From Opisthocomus hoazin (Eukaryota; Chordata; Aves; Opisthocomiformes; Opisthocomidae): DNA of 64,000 nt. The number at the start of each line of letters is the position of its first letter. The first letter of the stretch is position 1. The DNA is taken from positions 55,775,682-55,839,681 of the forward strand of contig NC_134418.1 of assembly GCF_030867145.1 (NCBI RefSeq), given 5' to 3'. The notes beneath the pieces were generated by a model. That model made no database searches, was not told the DNA's origin, and worked only from the letters and a program-made list of their open reading frames with translations. A program made the position numbers and the translations under genes. Below, in pieces: positions 12,831-26,585 of this stretch.

Positions 12831-15800
12831 TCTTTTTCTTATCTGTGCAATTGATGTTGTGCTCTTCACATGTGGCTTCAGAGCCCTCCATGTCCATAAA
12901 CACGATGGAAACCCGTAACGCACAAATGAACAAGGAACTGACGCTGCATCCTCAACACCACGGCAGAAGGACTCAATGGCACAAGAATTTATTTAAGAAA
13001 GCATTCCTATTCAGATATATTTATCATATAATTTTTTATGATGTTCTGGGACTCTGTCATGTGGTAAACTTAAAATATATTTTGGGATTCTGACTTATTT
13101 GGAGCTGGGTCGGATGTGGAGCTTGGCTCCAGATCAGAATGTCACTTACATGAAGTCTAGCTGTGGTGTGAAACCCTAGACTAGGGTTTATATTCAAATT
13201 AAACAACCCTAGAATCCTGCAAGCTGTGCTTCAAGAGCTCAGCTAAATTTGGTGGCTACCTGAGCAGCTGAGGCTTTAGATAAAGTCCGTAACACTTGCT
13301 TGAATTTTTACCAGCATGATCAGGAGTCTTGTTAAAAAGAGAAAAAATCAGTTTTTTTTTTAAATATAACTGGAATATACGCTTCCCCCCCAAAAAAAAA
13401 ACCAATTTAGCCACAGGTTTGGGTTCATATCAGGAAATTAAATGAATTTTTCTTTCTAAGATTTTCTTTTCTCTATATTTTTCTTAGCAACGAATGAGCC
13501 AACAACTTAATGAGGGGAAAAAGACAGATAACCAAATCAACACAGCCATGAAGTATCATGTATCTGATGGTGTTGAACACTGATATCAAATTTGTCATTG
13601 TGCACATTACTGGCTTGAAACTCAGAAGCAAAATCCAAACCAGAATCAGAATGTAGCAGAACATTTATTTTGGCACATTAAACGTGGAGGCACATATTTA
13701 GAACAGCTTGCGGAGGAAGAGTCACACCTTTGAAAACAAAATGAAGCCTGTGTTCACACCTCACGTGTGAAAACTGGACCTAAAAATAATGTAATGATTT
13801 CGCTACATTAAGCACACTACAGCACATGGAACCATCAAGAACTTCCTTAGTTCCTGGGTCCTCCCACCCATTTAATACCTGTTCCTTGCCATGATCTCTG
13901 CCGTGTCATTTTCCCCTTGCATAAATACACATCGTCCCATCTTAGTCTTACCAGGAGGTGCACAGAGGCTGTGGCATCCTGGCAAGCAGTGCAGGCAAGA
14001 GGAAGAAAGCTGAAGAGCAGAACCATGGGTGCTCCTGACACAGCACCGATGCTGCGCAGGCTTCAGGGGCTTTGTCCCCAACCACATCATCCCATTTTGT
14101 TCCAGCAGGGAGGCCTCCAGCCTCATGTGCCCAGACTGCCAACCTGAACATGGCAATGGGGGGTAACCTGGCAATTCACTTGAAAAGCACGCTCCTGGTC
14201 TGAGCTACAGCATTAATGTATGCCCAGCCCGATGCGGCAGCAGCTGCTAAGCACCTCTTGCTGTTGCTGTAGGCAGGGGCATTGCCCAGAGGTGCCCCTC
14301 TCCCTTTCTGTCTCTCTGTGGGTGATCTGGTAAGACAGAAAAACCTTAATTTATTCATGTCTTCCCTCCATATACCATGCTGTCAGTGCCACCATACATA
14401 CTGATGGCGTGTTAGTGAAGCTCTGCGTGTGCTTATGAAGCACAGCGGGCAGTACAGAAATGCTCCGTGCTTTTTTTGACAATTATGCCATTTCATCTAA
14501 TAGTGCACTAACTAAAGGTTCTCCTGGATGCTGTAGATAATCCCTCCATATCGCAGCCTGGTAAATGATGAGGAGTCATCTTGTTTCTTCCCGGCGCTGC
14601 TCCCATGGAAGTGTGCTGCCTGTGCAGATGCACAGAAGAAATGGTCCACGTGCTCTCCCCTCGGAGCTGCTGTGAGGGGCCCTGCGCCTGCTGGGCCAGG
14701 GGGGATTCTCCTCCCGGCACCGAGCTCCTCACGCCAGTCAACAGGTCAGCCGTGACACAGCTCTGCATAACTTTCAGACAAACCCAGCCCCTCTGCCTCC
14801 TGACGTGCAAGAGGAGTCTGCCTGTGCTGTTAGGAAATGTGCTTGACATACCAGCAGTGGTGAGAATGAACCAAAAGGTAAATCACCCGTTCCACCAAAG
14901 GGAAGGACTCAAGAAGCGTGAATCTGGCAGGTCTTCATAAAAAAGTCATGAGACTGGCTGGGAATCCTCAAAGTACACAAAAGCAATTTCTTTTCAAGTT
15001 CACTTATGGTCTGAGCCTTTAGTATTCACATTTTCAAACTCTTCTAAGGTCTGGAGAGCAAGAACTTATCTCTCTTTCTTTTCGCTGCTTAAACAGGTTC
15101 TCATGTCATCCTGACCCTGGGCACGGGGCTGCAAAGGAGTGGTTGCCCCCTGCCACCCCGCCGCAGGCAGCTTCACCAACACCAGAGCTGCCACCTGCGG
15201 CGCTGCCTTGCAGAGAAGAACTGAGGGAACCTGTTTCATTCTGAGACGTTCCCAGATGGCTGGCTACACAGCCCTGCTCAACAGCTAAAGAAGACACCAG
15301 TGACCCAGAAAGAAAGTAAAGACACGAACGAAGCCCAGAGAGGAAGACCGTGGCATCGATGACTGGGTTATCTTTGACTGCTGGAGGAATAGCAGAGGCC
15401 AGGGACAAGCCAGCATGCTGGCACGCCGGTGATGGCTCAGAAAGTTACTTCCACCATCACCTGTCTGTGGCCTGCAGCGCTGCGGGTGCGAGCGGCTGAG
15501 GTGCAAGGGTGCTGCTGTGCCCCCTTTGCTGCGGAGGAGCCGCCTCCGGCAGAGCAACCAGCCAGCGGCCGTCCTGCAGCAAACAGCTGTGGTGGCTTCA
15601 AAGCCAATGCAAGCCAAAGCTCTTGCTTTGTGGTGATCACAAGGCCACTGTCAACAGGAGGTGGCGGGGAGAGTAAAAAGCAAACAGCAATGTGGTAACT
15701 TTCCCCTTAACACAGGAGCTATTACTGGAGTCCCAGTGTACGGCTCACACAGCCCCTTTATTACGCCCACTTTTTAAGAGCTACCTTGCATGATAGGGTC

Positions 15801-18800
15801 CTTGTTCTCTCTCACCCTTTCCTGCTGTAAGTTTTCCAGATGAAATGATACTTTCTTTAAGAGCTCCTTCATTACACTCTCAGGTACCTTGCTCACCTGG
15901 AAAATACAGGTTGATCGGCCCTGTGTGATTACAGATTCAGATCACAGAAGTTTGAGATAGGCACGGTTAACTAACAATCATTGCAAAAATGGTAATAATA
16001 AAATCAGAGACACTTTGAAATTGTCACCCAAAGCTAAAAATTGTGACCAACATACTACCCAGGTAACTGTAAACTATGAAGCTGTACAGACATTTCTGGA
16101 GGTTATTTACAGGCAATTAAAACAGAATTCTTCTGTGATAATTTGCAACATCCTCAAAAATCTTCAGGTGTTAGGTGCGTTTATTCTAAGATTTCTAAGC
16201 CATGGCTAATATATCCCAAGATCATTTTTTTTTTAAACTAGATTGCATGCAAGTGACCTTCTGTCCTCCTCCATCTCAATATTCTGTTTCACGTTGTTAG
16301 CAATTAGTACTACAGAAAAGACATCTTTAGCTCAGAACAGATTTTCAACTCATTTAGCAGTTCATTGTTGGATGATGGAAAAACAATTGAAGAAGAGACT
16401 GAAGCTAAATGGTTCATCTGAGTTACAGAAATGTTGTTTACTCTATAAAAAGTACACTTAAGTGTAGAAATGGCACATTCTATCTCAGGCCATCATTTTG
16501 AGAAGGAAATAACATATGAAGCTGTGTATTAACTCGCAGTTCTGTCCACTGTAATGGTTGCCACAAGTCAGTAGTACTGTCTATGTGCAGAGACTCAACC
16601 TTATGTGAAAGCATCTCCTTTCTAAAACGGACCCATATGAAGCCATCTACTCCAGCAGGACTGCCCAACTCCTCCGGCAGTGCTGGGATGGTAACTTGTG
16701 AAGTACTTAAGGACGAAAGACACTATCGAAAAAAGGTTTTGTATTTTTAAAGAGCTCAAAGAAGGCTAGTGGCTCAATGAGTCTTTATGTTGGTTTTGGC
16801 TTCAGGCAAGTAGTACATGTTTCTTCTCAGGGCAAAACAGAGGAAAGGTAGTTTTGGCCACTGAATGGAAATGGTCTTAGCGAGGAAGCAAACTGTGTCT
16901 CTTAAATGGAAGTGAAAAAGAAAACAGTGCAAAGAGACGTGTGCCTGACTTTCTTGAGAATCTTCAACAGGGGAAGAGAGGGAGTCTTGTCAGAAGGGCG
17001 AGATGTGGTCTATGCTTGTATAGACAGGGAAGTAAGAAAATAGCTTCAAAAGGTGAGAAACGCCAAAGAAATAAAACAGGTATGGTTAAAGAGGTGTTTA
17101 AGAGGCTTATTCTTCCTCAACATATTCCCTTAAATCCTATTTAATATTAATGGCACTTGAATACACAGCTCATGGGGAAAGAACAGTGACCTTTGTGGAC
17201 TTAAGTAGGATTCTACAAAATTAGGAGCAGCACAAGAGGTAGCCAGAACTAGTTGCTTAAGTTCTAAAAAATGCAGAGTACAGATGCACAGAGTGAGCCA
17301 TTGGGAAAACAAAATACGACCAATAAAACAGAGGACATAAAGAGACAGTTGATTTGAGAGCTGTACTCTAAACCCAGGTAGCTTCCTTGCCACCAGTAGA
17401 TCTCATTGACTTGTAGTGATGGCATTAGATATGTAGACCATAATAAAGAGCTACTGCTCACTCCAGCCAGCAGATAACTGCAAAGATATACACATTTCTG
17501 GCAGCACATCACTGTAGTGTTCCTTCCCCTTTTCGCTATGCCATGTGATAAATCCTATGATGAAATAAAACTCCTTGCATGATTTTTCATACAGCGACAA
17601 ACAAAGTAAGTGAAGAGGCAGCATTGCAAATATTTGTATGGAGTTTTGATTCTGCTGGAAGCGTTCAGGGAGATGTAGCAGGTCTGTCCCCCGTGCATGT
17701 TTGGGCAGTAGAGCTCCGCGGAGACCTACAGAGCTAGGGTGGTGTGGCAATGCAGCTGCAGTCAGAAAGGGGACAAACTCTGCTGGAAAGAAGGATGCTG
17801 TCTCTGAACTAAGGGGAAGATGAGACAGGCCTTTACCCGGGGCGGGGGGGAGTGGGGCGGACCACAGGAGCACAGGAAGAAACAACAAAGGTGCAATGTA
17901 AACACAGAGGGTGATTAATCTTGATGGGTCCCATCTCCTGACTGCAATAAATCAATACATGTTAGCCTCAAATCTGGATGAAGCGACATTCTGGCAGATG
18001 CCTCTGAAAAGCTGATTGCTCCAGCCCGCCCTGATTCGCAAGGGTATGAACAGCAGCAATGGGAGGCTGGCAGCAGTAAAACTGCCCACAGCTTATCTGC
18101 GTCTCTTTGTCAATCTATCTTTTCAAATCAGCATCTAGAGAAAAAAACCAGAACCCAAACAAACCAGCCTCCAGATGAAATTGGTAAGGCAACATGCAGC
18201 TCTGCCAAGAAACAGAGCAGGAGTTTGGTCGTGGCGAGTGCTGAGGAGCGACTAGCCTGCAGTGCAGCTACCTAACCAAGAGGCTGCAAAGACCCTCAGA
18301 CTCTCACATCGGTCCAGGAAGCTTTACATCACAGCTGTAGTTCATGAAGTTTTACAGCTGATTTATGGTATTGGTTTCAGAACTCTCTACTCTTTTATAA
18401 GTGTACGGGACTTTTCCTATAAACACGGATTGAGGAGAAGGCTTTGGAGTATTTTTTACACATTGTAATCATATACAGGCATGCTATCACTTGCAAAAAA
18501 AAAATATATTCCCTCTCTCTAGATATGTATATATATATATCTCTTATTTTATTTTAAGCATATGGGCTGGTGTTCCTGTGGGTAAACCACCTAAAAATGA
18601 GTTCCAGAACAGACACGTTAATGGAGACTCAAATAACTAAAACATATAGTACAGCTGATGAAACCTTGGCAGCAAAATATTTGAGCATTGCCAGAAAAAA
18701 GTAGATTCCCATCCTATGGCCAAATTTTGTTACTCTTTTGATAACCAATGCTACCATTTTGCTTTGCTCTTGGTAACTTTTAAGTATTCCTTATGTTCTT

Positions 18801-20167
18801 GAGATTAACATATTGTTGCCTGCAGTCACAACACCCAGGACTGCAACGCTGTCGGATATCCTTGGTGAAGCTGGAGTCAGCCGAGCCCAGTGCCCGAATG
18901 GGGCATTTCTTGGGCACCCATGGGAGGTTGGGATGAGCCCCTTCCCAAGCAGCACAGCACACCAGCCTGGCAGCAACATTTCTGAGTGCCCCGCCGGTAC
19001 TGCCTTTTCCCATGTGGCAGAAAGCTGACAGGCACTTGCTAACACCCATTAAAGATTCCAGGAGGCATTTTATAGATGAGTGAGTTATAGATGGCTATTT
19101 ACTGGCTTCCTGAGAGGAGCTGCTCTGATGACGGATTTTATATTCATCGCAAAGTTCATTGGAAAAGGGATCTTCACTTCCTTTTGGATCTGTTTTGTGA
19201 AGCATCTGCTATGTTTCATACAGGCTACAGTTGATTTCTGTGGAAGGGAGCGATTCCTATGTAGGATTTACACACGACAGCAGCAGGCAGAGCGTTGAGG
19301 GGCAGGCTTAATCCTCAGCTGTGCTCCAGCTGATATCAAAGAGCTTTTATATTTAATAAGTCTCAAACACTTACAGTCAGAGAGGACAGAAAAGTACAGA
19401 GAAGTACAGCAGAACCAAACTATCCTCCAGGGCAAGATGAAACAGAAAATTAAGAGCACAATATTTCTTAAATGAGTAAGAACTCCACATTCAATAATAG
19501 TGAAGAATTATAACAAATCATCCTGCTGTTTCACGAGGATAGTTTATCTAAAATGATGTCAGGCAAAACCCACTGGAGCGCTGAAGTTGAGTAGGTATGT
19601 GTCAGACAGCAGACGTACGAGTATGTACCTTGGGAGAGGACTTCTTCCCAAACCTTTTTTCCTCTCTGATTCATTCAGGAGAGCAAACTCCACATCTCTG
19701 CTCACCCACCTGGCCTTCCACGTCAAGCAGAAAATACTTTAGCTGCAGCGATCAAACACATTCCCTTTCCTGCCCCACTGGGGGAATGCTGCTCCCAAAG
19801 CCCGCTGGGGTCTGTTTCTGTCCCTCTAATGTGGGGACTCTCATAATTTTAGAGCCAAGCTGTCCTTAACTGGAATCATCAGAAAGACATGTTTTTAGAG
19901 GTTTTAACTAAGCCAGAACAAAACTCTCAGCTGTAAAACAGCCTTCCGTAAGTCCGTTGCACACTTCCTTGCTACAAGATGTTCCAAGTGCCGTGCACAG
20001 GGCAGGCTCTCCACATGCAAGAGGCCACCTTCGTGATCTTGAGATCTGTCAAGCCCAGATAATATGGCTTCATCCTGTCCCTCAGCTAGCTGGTAAAACA
20101 CAGGCTTGAAAGTTACTGTATCTTCTCCCAGTCCCCGTATATATAAATAAAAAGTGATTTGTGTCCT
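12831..20167. other. Intergenic, no gene recognised
   Basis: No gene is supported. A near-perfect palindrome, AAACCCTAG-A-CTAGGGTTT, lies at 13171-13189. GC-rich patches at about 13.95-14.15, 14.58-14.75 and 15.1-15.6 kb give stacks of overlapping open frames on both strands, a pattern typical of composition. A (TA)-rich run lies at about 18524-18540. The 145-codon open frame at 17451-17888 (- strand) has no recognised domain. Confidence 0.5.
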
Positions 20168-20666
20168 CAGCACAAGAAGGACATGGAACTGTTGGAGCGG
20201 GTCCAAAGGAGGGCTACAAAAATGATCTGAGGGCTGGAGCACCTCTCCTTTGAGGACAGGCTGAGAGAGTTGGGCTTGTTCAGCCTGGAGAAGAGAAGAC
20301 TGTGGGGAGACCTGATTGCAGCCTTTCAGTACTTAAAGGGAGCCTATAGGAAAGATGGGGACAATCTTTTTAGTAGAGACAGCAGTGACAGGACGAGGGG
20401 TAATGGTTTTAAACTAAAACAGGGTAGGTTTAGGCTGGATAGAAGGAAGAAATTCTTTACAATGAGGGTGGTGAAACACTGGAACGGGTTGCCCAGAGAG
20501 GTAGTGGAGGCCCCATCCCTGGAAACATTCAAGACCAGGTTGGACAGAGCTCTGAGCAACCTGATCTAGTTAGCGGTGTCCCTGCTCGCTGCGGGGGGGT
20601 TGGACTAGATGACCTCTAGGGGTCCCTTCCAACCCAAAACCTTCTATGATTCTATGATTCTATGAT
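20168..20666 (+). mobile_element. CR1 LINE, 5'-truncated 3' end
   Basis: This is the last ~500 bp of a CR1 non-LTR retrotransposon in + orientation. It encodes the C-terminal end of the ORF2 reverse transcriptase product: a 'ELLERVQRRATKMI' start, '[18 protein letters not shown]', '[18 protein letters not shown]', '[15 protein letters not shown]', '[18 protein letters not shown]' and a natural stop near 20567. One in-frame TGA at 20227-20229 replaces the usual Arg codon, as expected from CpG decay of CGA. A 3' UTR of about 75 bp follows, with the TTGGACTAGATGACCTCTAG signature, and it ends in ATTCTATG-type repeats at 20643-20666. Dead copy: no endonuclease and no RT core. Confidence 0.95.
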
Positions 20667-22448
20667 AGAGCTTATCTGCCCTTCTGCTTTTTCATCCATA
20701 GCGCTATTATCCCTCACCATCCAAGCCTGTCCGTTGTCTTCTCTCAGTCCTACTTCTGCTCTGTCAAGAAAGAGCCTTTAGGAGCATCACCCTCAACTAT
20801 AAAAGGCCATAACAAATTCCCTTTCCCTCCAAGCATTACTGCTTTCTGCAGTCTTAACACAGGGGTACCCTTCTGCCCCAGCTTCCTCCTCCATCAATCA
20901 GCCCCCACCATTCCCGACACTTGCTGTCGATCCTGTGTGACTGGTTGCTGATACATTCCTGTTCACCTATAAAGACAGCATCTCTCCCAACTCCCTGAGA
21001 GAGCGAGACAGGGAGAGCACTTAACACACATGTAACTTTCAGCTGACTGTTTTTGACAATATAATCTTGGAAATATAAAGGAACAGGAAAGCTTGTGTTG
21101 ACGTCTAAGCAGACATCTATAACGCAGCAGTGCAATTTTCTGGAAAGTGAACATGCGGAGGGCTCTGGGTGAGGAAGAGGCATAGCAGGGCTGTGGAAGA
21201 TGGAAGCCCTGCAAAAGAGATCCAGGACGAAGCAGCATGACTGATACCAAGGATGGTAAATTTAGAGGTTACCTAGTGGTCCCCTTCTACCGTAAGTCAG
21301 TACTCACTGGGTTGGACCTCCACAGCCAGAATTATCCTCAAAGACTTAAATTTTCTTACAGGCATGGCAAATAGGGAAAACAAAATCCCTTGACTTTACC
21401 TTTAGCATAAAAATCACACAATTAGTGTAAAGAATATGACAGCTACAAGAAGTCTATGACAGTAATTTGAAGAATCTGTGCCCCTGAAAGGTGCAGTAAA
21501 GTCTCTGGCAGCTGGAGGCCTGATGGAGTTGAGATGATGCAGACACAAGGCTGTGACCTGTAATCCCAAGCAGCCGCACTATTTTATTATGCTTATTCAC
21601 GTGAATACTTGTGAAATCTACAGGACATCTATGGATTCTTTAGCTGATAATATCTTGTGACTGGTCTCCTTTATCTCACTCCTCGTGGCAAGAAAAAATG
21701 TCCTAAATGTTCATGACTGGGTTTCAGATACTTTTCTGACTGCTAGCTTACTTTTTTAGCTCTATGAGTCTCCAGAGGCTGTGCTCAGTGACACTAGAGT
21801 TCCATAATTTTTATGGTAACCACTTAATTTTTGCCCAGATATCACAGGTATCTTACCCCAATCTCCTTCCCTGAGAATTTCACACAGAAGAGGTTACAGT
21901 GCTGTTCATAGTTGGAGAGATGTGAAAGAGACCTTTAACATTGATTTTTGGCTTTTGGAATCAGGCTCAATGGCTGACCATCCCATACCCTATAAACCAC
22001 CCTTTCAAAGCTTTTACAATTGTGCAGCCTTCAAGGAGGTGGGCTTTTTTCCTCCCTTCCATCTACAGAGAGAGAAAGAGAAGCCTAGAGAGTGATGAGG
22101 CCAGGAGCTCTGGAAAGCCCACTGGCCGTCTTCATGCGCTCCCTCTCTGCAGCGCATGCAGCAGATCCAAGCCCCTTGCAAGCAGAAGGAAAGTGGGTGA
22201 TCTGACAGCTGCCAGTTTGGTGAGGATAAAAGCTCTGAGAAAACCAGCGTGTCTTCTCAAAACTTCTGAGAAAAAGAAAAATGCATAGTACACATTTCTT
22301 TCACACCTGATAGTAACCCTGTTTGGTAGGTTCTTTCGTGTACTTACAGGCAGCTTACAGGCAGCTTAAAACTTACTTTGTTCTGATCCAGAGAAGCTAA
22401 GCCGTTATTCTGCAGATTCAGATAAGCCTTCTAGAGTAGGGTTTTCTG

Positions 22449-22470
22449 TTTTTTTTTTTTTTTTTTTTTT
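22449..22470. repeat. Homopolymer (T)22
   Basis: This is an uninterrupted run of 22 T. It may be the reverse complement of a poly(A) tail, but no retrocopy body is recognisable next to it. The run is long enough to be polymorphic and prone to sequencing error. Confidence 0.9.
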
Positions 22471-23837
22471 CTTCCTGCCTGGGGTGTGATGTAGTTGGGC
22501 ATTTTTCATCTTCCCAGTAAAGGAATTGCTATACATACCTGATCTGAGCATGATCAGGAAGAAAAGATTTTTCTTTGGAAAATTTGTATGAGCAAGCAAC
22601 GATTCCCAGAAAACTTTATTCATGTACTTCAAAAATAGGTAAAAGTCTTCAGCTGCTAACAGCATAGCATTTTGAAAGTGTACTTGAATAATTGGGGAAG
22701 CGACTGACACTGATAGACGTAGTCAAATTAGGGATTAGCACAGAAAAAATACAAGAAGTAGTAACATTGGGATTTCTGTTGAATCCAAGTTTGATCTGTT
22801 CAAGTTTTTGTATTTTATCCTGAATCTATCTTCAGCAGTGGCTCAATTCTGGTTGTGTCCAGAAGAGTAGGATAAATTTGCCTGAGATCTATTCTCCTTT
22901 ATTAAAAAAAGAGACACTTTTAATTTATATCAACATCTCATTTAATTCTCTAACATAGGAAACCAAATCTGAAATTAAATTAGGTCTCAGATTTTCCTTT
23001 CAAGTTACAACAGCTTGGAGAGTTATGACAGAGCACTCGTGCTTGGAGTAATGACTTTTTCATAATTTGTTGAATGATGTGACACTATTTTCCTGTGATG
23101 TGGCTGGCTGGGGCGGTAGTAGTGAGCACATAGACATCTGTGCCTAGTCCTCACTGAATTAATGAGAGATTCAACAACTGATTGGAAAAGACAAATCTTC
23201 AGAGCCCACCACTGCCTTCTTCAGACCTAGCAACATCAAATAGAAACCTTGAGAGGACTGAGGAATCACTAATAGCATCAAGAAGGTAATCTGAAGATAA
23301 CTGAGGGTATTGGACATTCTGATAAGGATTTTCACTTGATATCATCACAGTAATTTGGTTAAACAGAGACAAGAACATGGCCTTGAGCAGAGTTGTGGGA
23401 GTCAGTTTGAAATGAAGCACTGACACTCAAATATGCAGTGAGTGTAAGAAGATATTTTATTCCAGATAAATTACTTGGAATATACTCATTCTAAATTGGG
23501 GGAAAAAAAAATCACCAGACTTTATCTCTCTTTAAGTCACTTGGAGGACACCATCTACTGAGCCAAGGGAAGAATTCCTGCTGCAACTAACTCCCTCACC
23601 CTCTTAAAATCCATACAGTGATTTTTCTTCTGCTTGCTTCCCAGATCCTTCCTTTTAATTTGGTAATCAAATCATCTTCCTTCCATCTTCTGCCTTTTCT
23701 GATTCCTAATTGTTTGACCCACGATAATCTTTTCCACCTTTGAACTACCATGTCTGTAGGTTTCAGAACGTTCAGTCCGTTTTAAGGATGTAAATCACTG
23801 ACAGTGCTTATAGAAAGGTTAGTTTATCTGCACTATA

Positions 23838-23859
23838 ATGATTCTATGATTCTACGATT
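23838..23859 (+). repeat. Orphan CR1-type 3' tail repeat
   Basis: ATGATTCTATGATTCTACGA is made of the ATTCTATG-type octamers that end avian CR1 elements, with one base change. No CR1 body is recognisable directly upstream. It is either an extremely truncated CR1 insertion, a decayed copy whose body is unrecognisable, or a chance short repeat. Confidence 0.35.
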
Positions 23860-24212
23860 GGCAACGTCTCATGCTCTTCACCTTTATATGCCTGGTAAAT
23901 TTTGTCTTGATGTTGGGGCATAAAAATATCCTCGGAGTTACTGTTGCCTTTTTCAGAGGTGGTTTCTTTCTCTCAGGAGTATACTCTTTATTGTAATAAT
24001 TTCTCTGAGAAATAAAATCACCTCTTAAAAGTAACTGCTTCTGCATACAGAAATTAGTTAGTAATGACCTCACATGAAAAAGACAGGAAAAAGCAACCAG
24101 GAATTTGGAATTAGGAAGATGTAGAAAAATTCCCTGCTATGTAATTAGCTTGCTGTGCTGGATCCTACATCTTGACTCTCATCTTGGCATTTTTATATCC
24201 TCCAAATACTCC

Positions 24213-24312
24213 AGCACACGTGAAGGTTTACTTCCATGACTAATCCTATTGATTTGGATCAGACTACTCACGTGAGTGAAGTTACTTGTTAATACAGGAC
24301 TTTGCAGGCTCA
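24213..24312. mobile_element. Fossil palindromic (MITE-like) amniote repeat
   Basis: The centre reads GACTAATCCTATTG ... CAGACTACTCACGTGAGTGA, with an imperfect inverted repeat between TTACTTCCATGACTAATC (about 24229-24246) and GACTACTCACGTGAGTGAAG (24262-24281). It is followed by TACAGGACTTTGCAGGCTCA, matching the typical outer end 'gtttgcaggatcgggcc' of a palindromic repeat I know from reptiles and birds (phrases such as 'actcacgtgagtaaagttac'). It is non-coding and old. A Repbase name is not asserted. Confidence 0.5.
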
Positions 24313-26481
24313 GAAACTCTTCATCCAAACCTTGTCCTCCCAGCCTTTCACCACGACCCATGAATTCCAGTGGTGTTCATTCATATACAAATAAACAAAC
24401 TAGGGAACCAAGGATATTAATTGGCCTGGAGCCAGGGCAAGGATGCATTTTTTTCAGTCTGAGGTTCTCAATTCCGTCTCCCATTTCTGATTACGGTTCT
24501 CCATTCAGTAAAATCCTTGCCAGGGCTTCCCAAGCGTCAACTGCTTTTTAAAGCAAACATTTGTAGCTACAATGAAACTAAAATAGTTGGTTTATCTGTT
24601 ATGAAGTGTTTTGTAATACATTCATATGAAAAATGCTCATGAATTTTAGTAAAGAATGACATACAGGGTCTGAATTTTGTCTTGAATCAGTCAGTTTGTA
24701 GGTTTAGGAAAGCTCGCTTCATCATGTTGAAAACGGAAATCCTGTGAAATATATTAAAATCCAGATGCAAGGGGGGGGGTATTTTTTTTTTTATTATCAG
24801 GTTTGCCAAAATACCAGTAAGGTTATGGAACTAATAAACTAAATCCTGTGCTCATGTGACTCAATTGCCTCTAGTCTGAAGATAAGTCTGACTTAAAGAT
24901 TCAAATATATGAAGTGTTTGTACAGTAGAAGTGAAATGAGTATATCTAAGTATTAAATCATGAGCAAGGGTTATCCATCTGTTAAGTATATTAATGTACT
25001 GCATCATGTATACTGTACTTTAATGTGCTTATATTAAATTTAAAGTGACAGAAGGCAATCAATTTGGATATTTGAAAGTGAAAGGCTTTTCCAGCTTTTT
25101 TTCCCCAAACAGTGAAGTAGGCAATTTACTGGGGAGCATGCATGACCATTATTAACCATTCAAGCTTTTACCCTTGGTGTGTGTCACCTCAGTTCCAACA
25201 CAGAGTCCCAGACTCCAATTTCTACTTATATTTATTCTCTGCCTTTTGCGTTTCTCGGCCGTGTATGCAAAATATTTTCCAAACTGAACGCAGCTTGTTG
25301 TTTCAGCAGATGAGTGCTTATTTTTCACTGATCTGTTTTTGCGTAATTCTAATCACAAGTTTATGTTGTATCTGGTAAAGAAATCCAGTAGTGGATTGTG
25401 GATTGGTCAGCCAGAATGCAGCACGCTGTAGACATAAAAATATGGAAAGAACTCCAGACACTAGTCCTGTCTGGTGGAAAATTGTTATCTGCAAACACCA
25501 TCCACATCTTCAAACACAGACCCATGAAATGCAAACAGCAGCATCTTGTGTCAATACCCTTGGCCTGGTCATGCACGAGATCTGCTGAAACGTGGCGTTT
25601 AGAGATTCGGATCTTCAAAGTGAGAGCACTCCCCTCCTGGGCAGGAAGCGTGGCCGCCTCGGGTCTGCGAGCACGAGCACCTCAGCAGGCCTCATTAAAA
25701 ATTCTCCTCCTTTTTCGCTACTGTTTGAGTCGGAGTGCTGCAGATCTGCCATTTCTTGTACTCCACCTGCACATGTTAATGGCCAGCTCAATATATCTGG
25801 GCTACAGTTCTCATAGCAAGCTGCTTTATTCTAGCTTCTAGATACAAAACAGGCTTTTTAAGCATTCTGAGTGTTTTGTAACCTGAACTTGCATGGTGTA
25901 TCACCTTAAGTGTGACCAGCAACGTCTGAAAGACTGTTCCTGACCATAAGCAGTAAAATTACTGCTTACCCATGTGAACAGCCACCTGGTTTACTCCTGG
26001 AGTAGGAGTTTGACTCCTTAGACCAAATTATGCTCTCTAATTCAAAACCTATAAATCTTCACCAATAAAAAAAGTAAATAACAATGCCTTTTTTTTAAGA
26101 GAGAGAAAAAAAAAGAAAACCAGTTCTTCCATTGCATGGATAGCATTCTCAAAAGTGCTACAGCAATCTGGTTTCAATCTTAGCTACGATCCTAAGTAGA
26201 TGCCTTCTTGACTCTGGCATCATCATGGCTGCAAAATAAGAAGCAGGCTCACTGGCATCGAACATACGCATATCCTGGGTTCGCTCTGCTTCCCGCTTGT
26301 GGAAAGCCAGAAAAAGCAGCAAGGCTGAGTCTTACGTGGTTATTCTCCAGTTTATTGTGTTTAGATGGGGTAAGCGTACTGCAAAGCTGCCGGTTGTCCA
26401 CTTGATGGTATCAAGTAACTGAACACGGGAGGGTACAGCTGCTTCACGCTCTCTATTTGGGCAGATGTGACCAGATCATTT
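24313..26481. other. Intergenic, no gene recognised
   Basis: There is no supported gene. A G9 run followed by a T-rich tract lies at about 24771-24793. The 147-codon open frame at 25398-25841 has no recognised domain and is overlapped by other frames on both strands. Confidence 0.5.
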
Positions 26482-26585
26482 TCACAGGATCATAGAATGC
26501 TTCGGGTCGGGGGGGACCTTTAGAGGGCATCTAGCCCAACCCGCCTGCTGTGAGCAGGGACATTTATAACAGGTAAACCAGCTGC
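26482..26585 (-). mobile_element. CR1 LINE, short 3'-end fragment
   Basis: In reverse orientation this is the CR1 3' UTR. It starts with the tail octamer (GGATCATAGAATG) and runs into GGGGGGACCTTTAGAGGGCA / TCTAGCCCAACCCGCCTGCT and GAGCAGGGACAT, the reverse complement of the usual 'ttggactagatgacct...aggtcccttcc' region. About 100 bp remain, with no coding part. The far boundary is approximate. Confidence 0.85.

Larger units (their letters stand above)
20667..24212. other. Intergenic, no gene recognised
   Basis: No coding exon is supported. The stretch contains a 22-base T tract (22449-22470), a short tandem duplication (unit TTACAGGCAGC, about 22345-22367) and an orphan CR1-type tail (23838-23859, listed separately). 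The 101- to 115-codon open frames here overlap low-complexity tracts or have no recognisable content. Confidence 0.5.

Noticed and set aside
12427..12933. 168-codon open frame on the - strand over the GC-rich patch
   Set aside because: Ala/Gln/Ser-rich without a domain; several other frames are also open across the same patch, which points to composition.
17451..17888. 145-codon open frame on the - strand
   Set aside because: No recognised motif; isolated, with no gene-like context.
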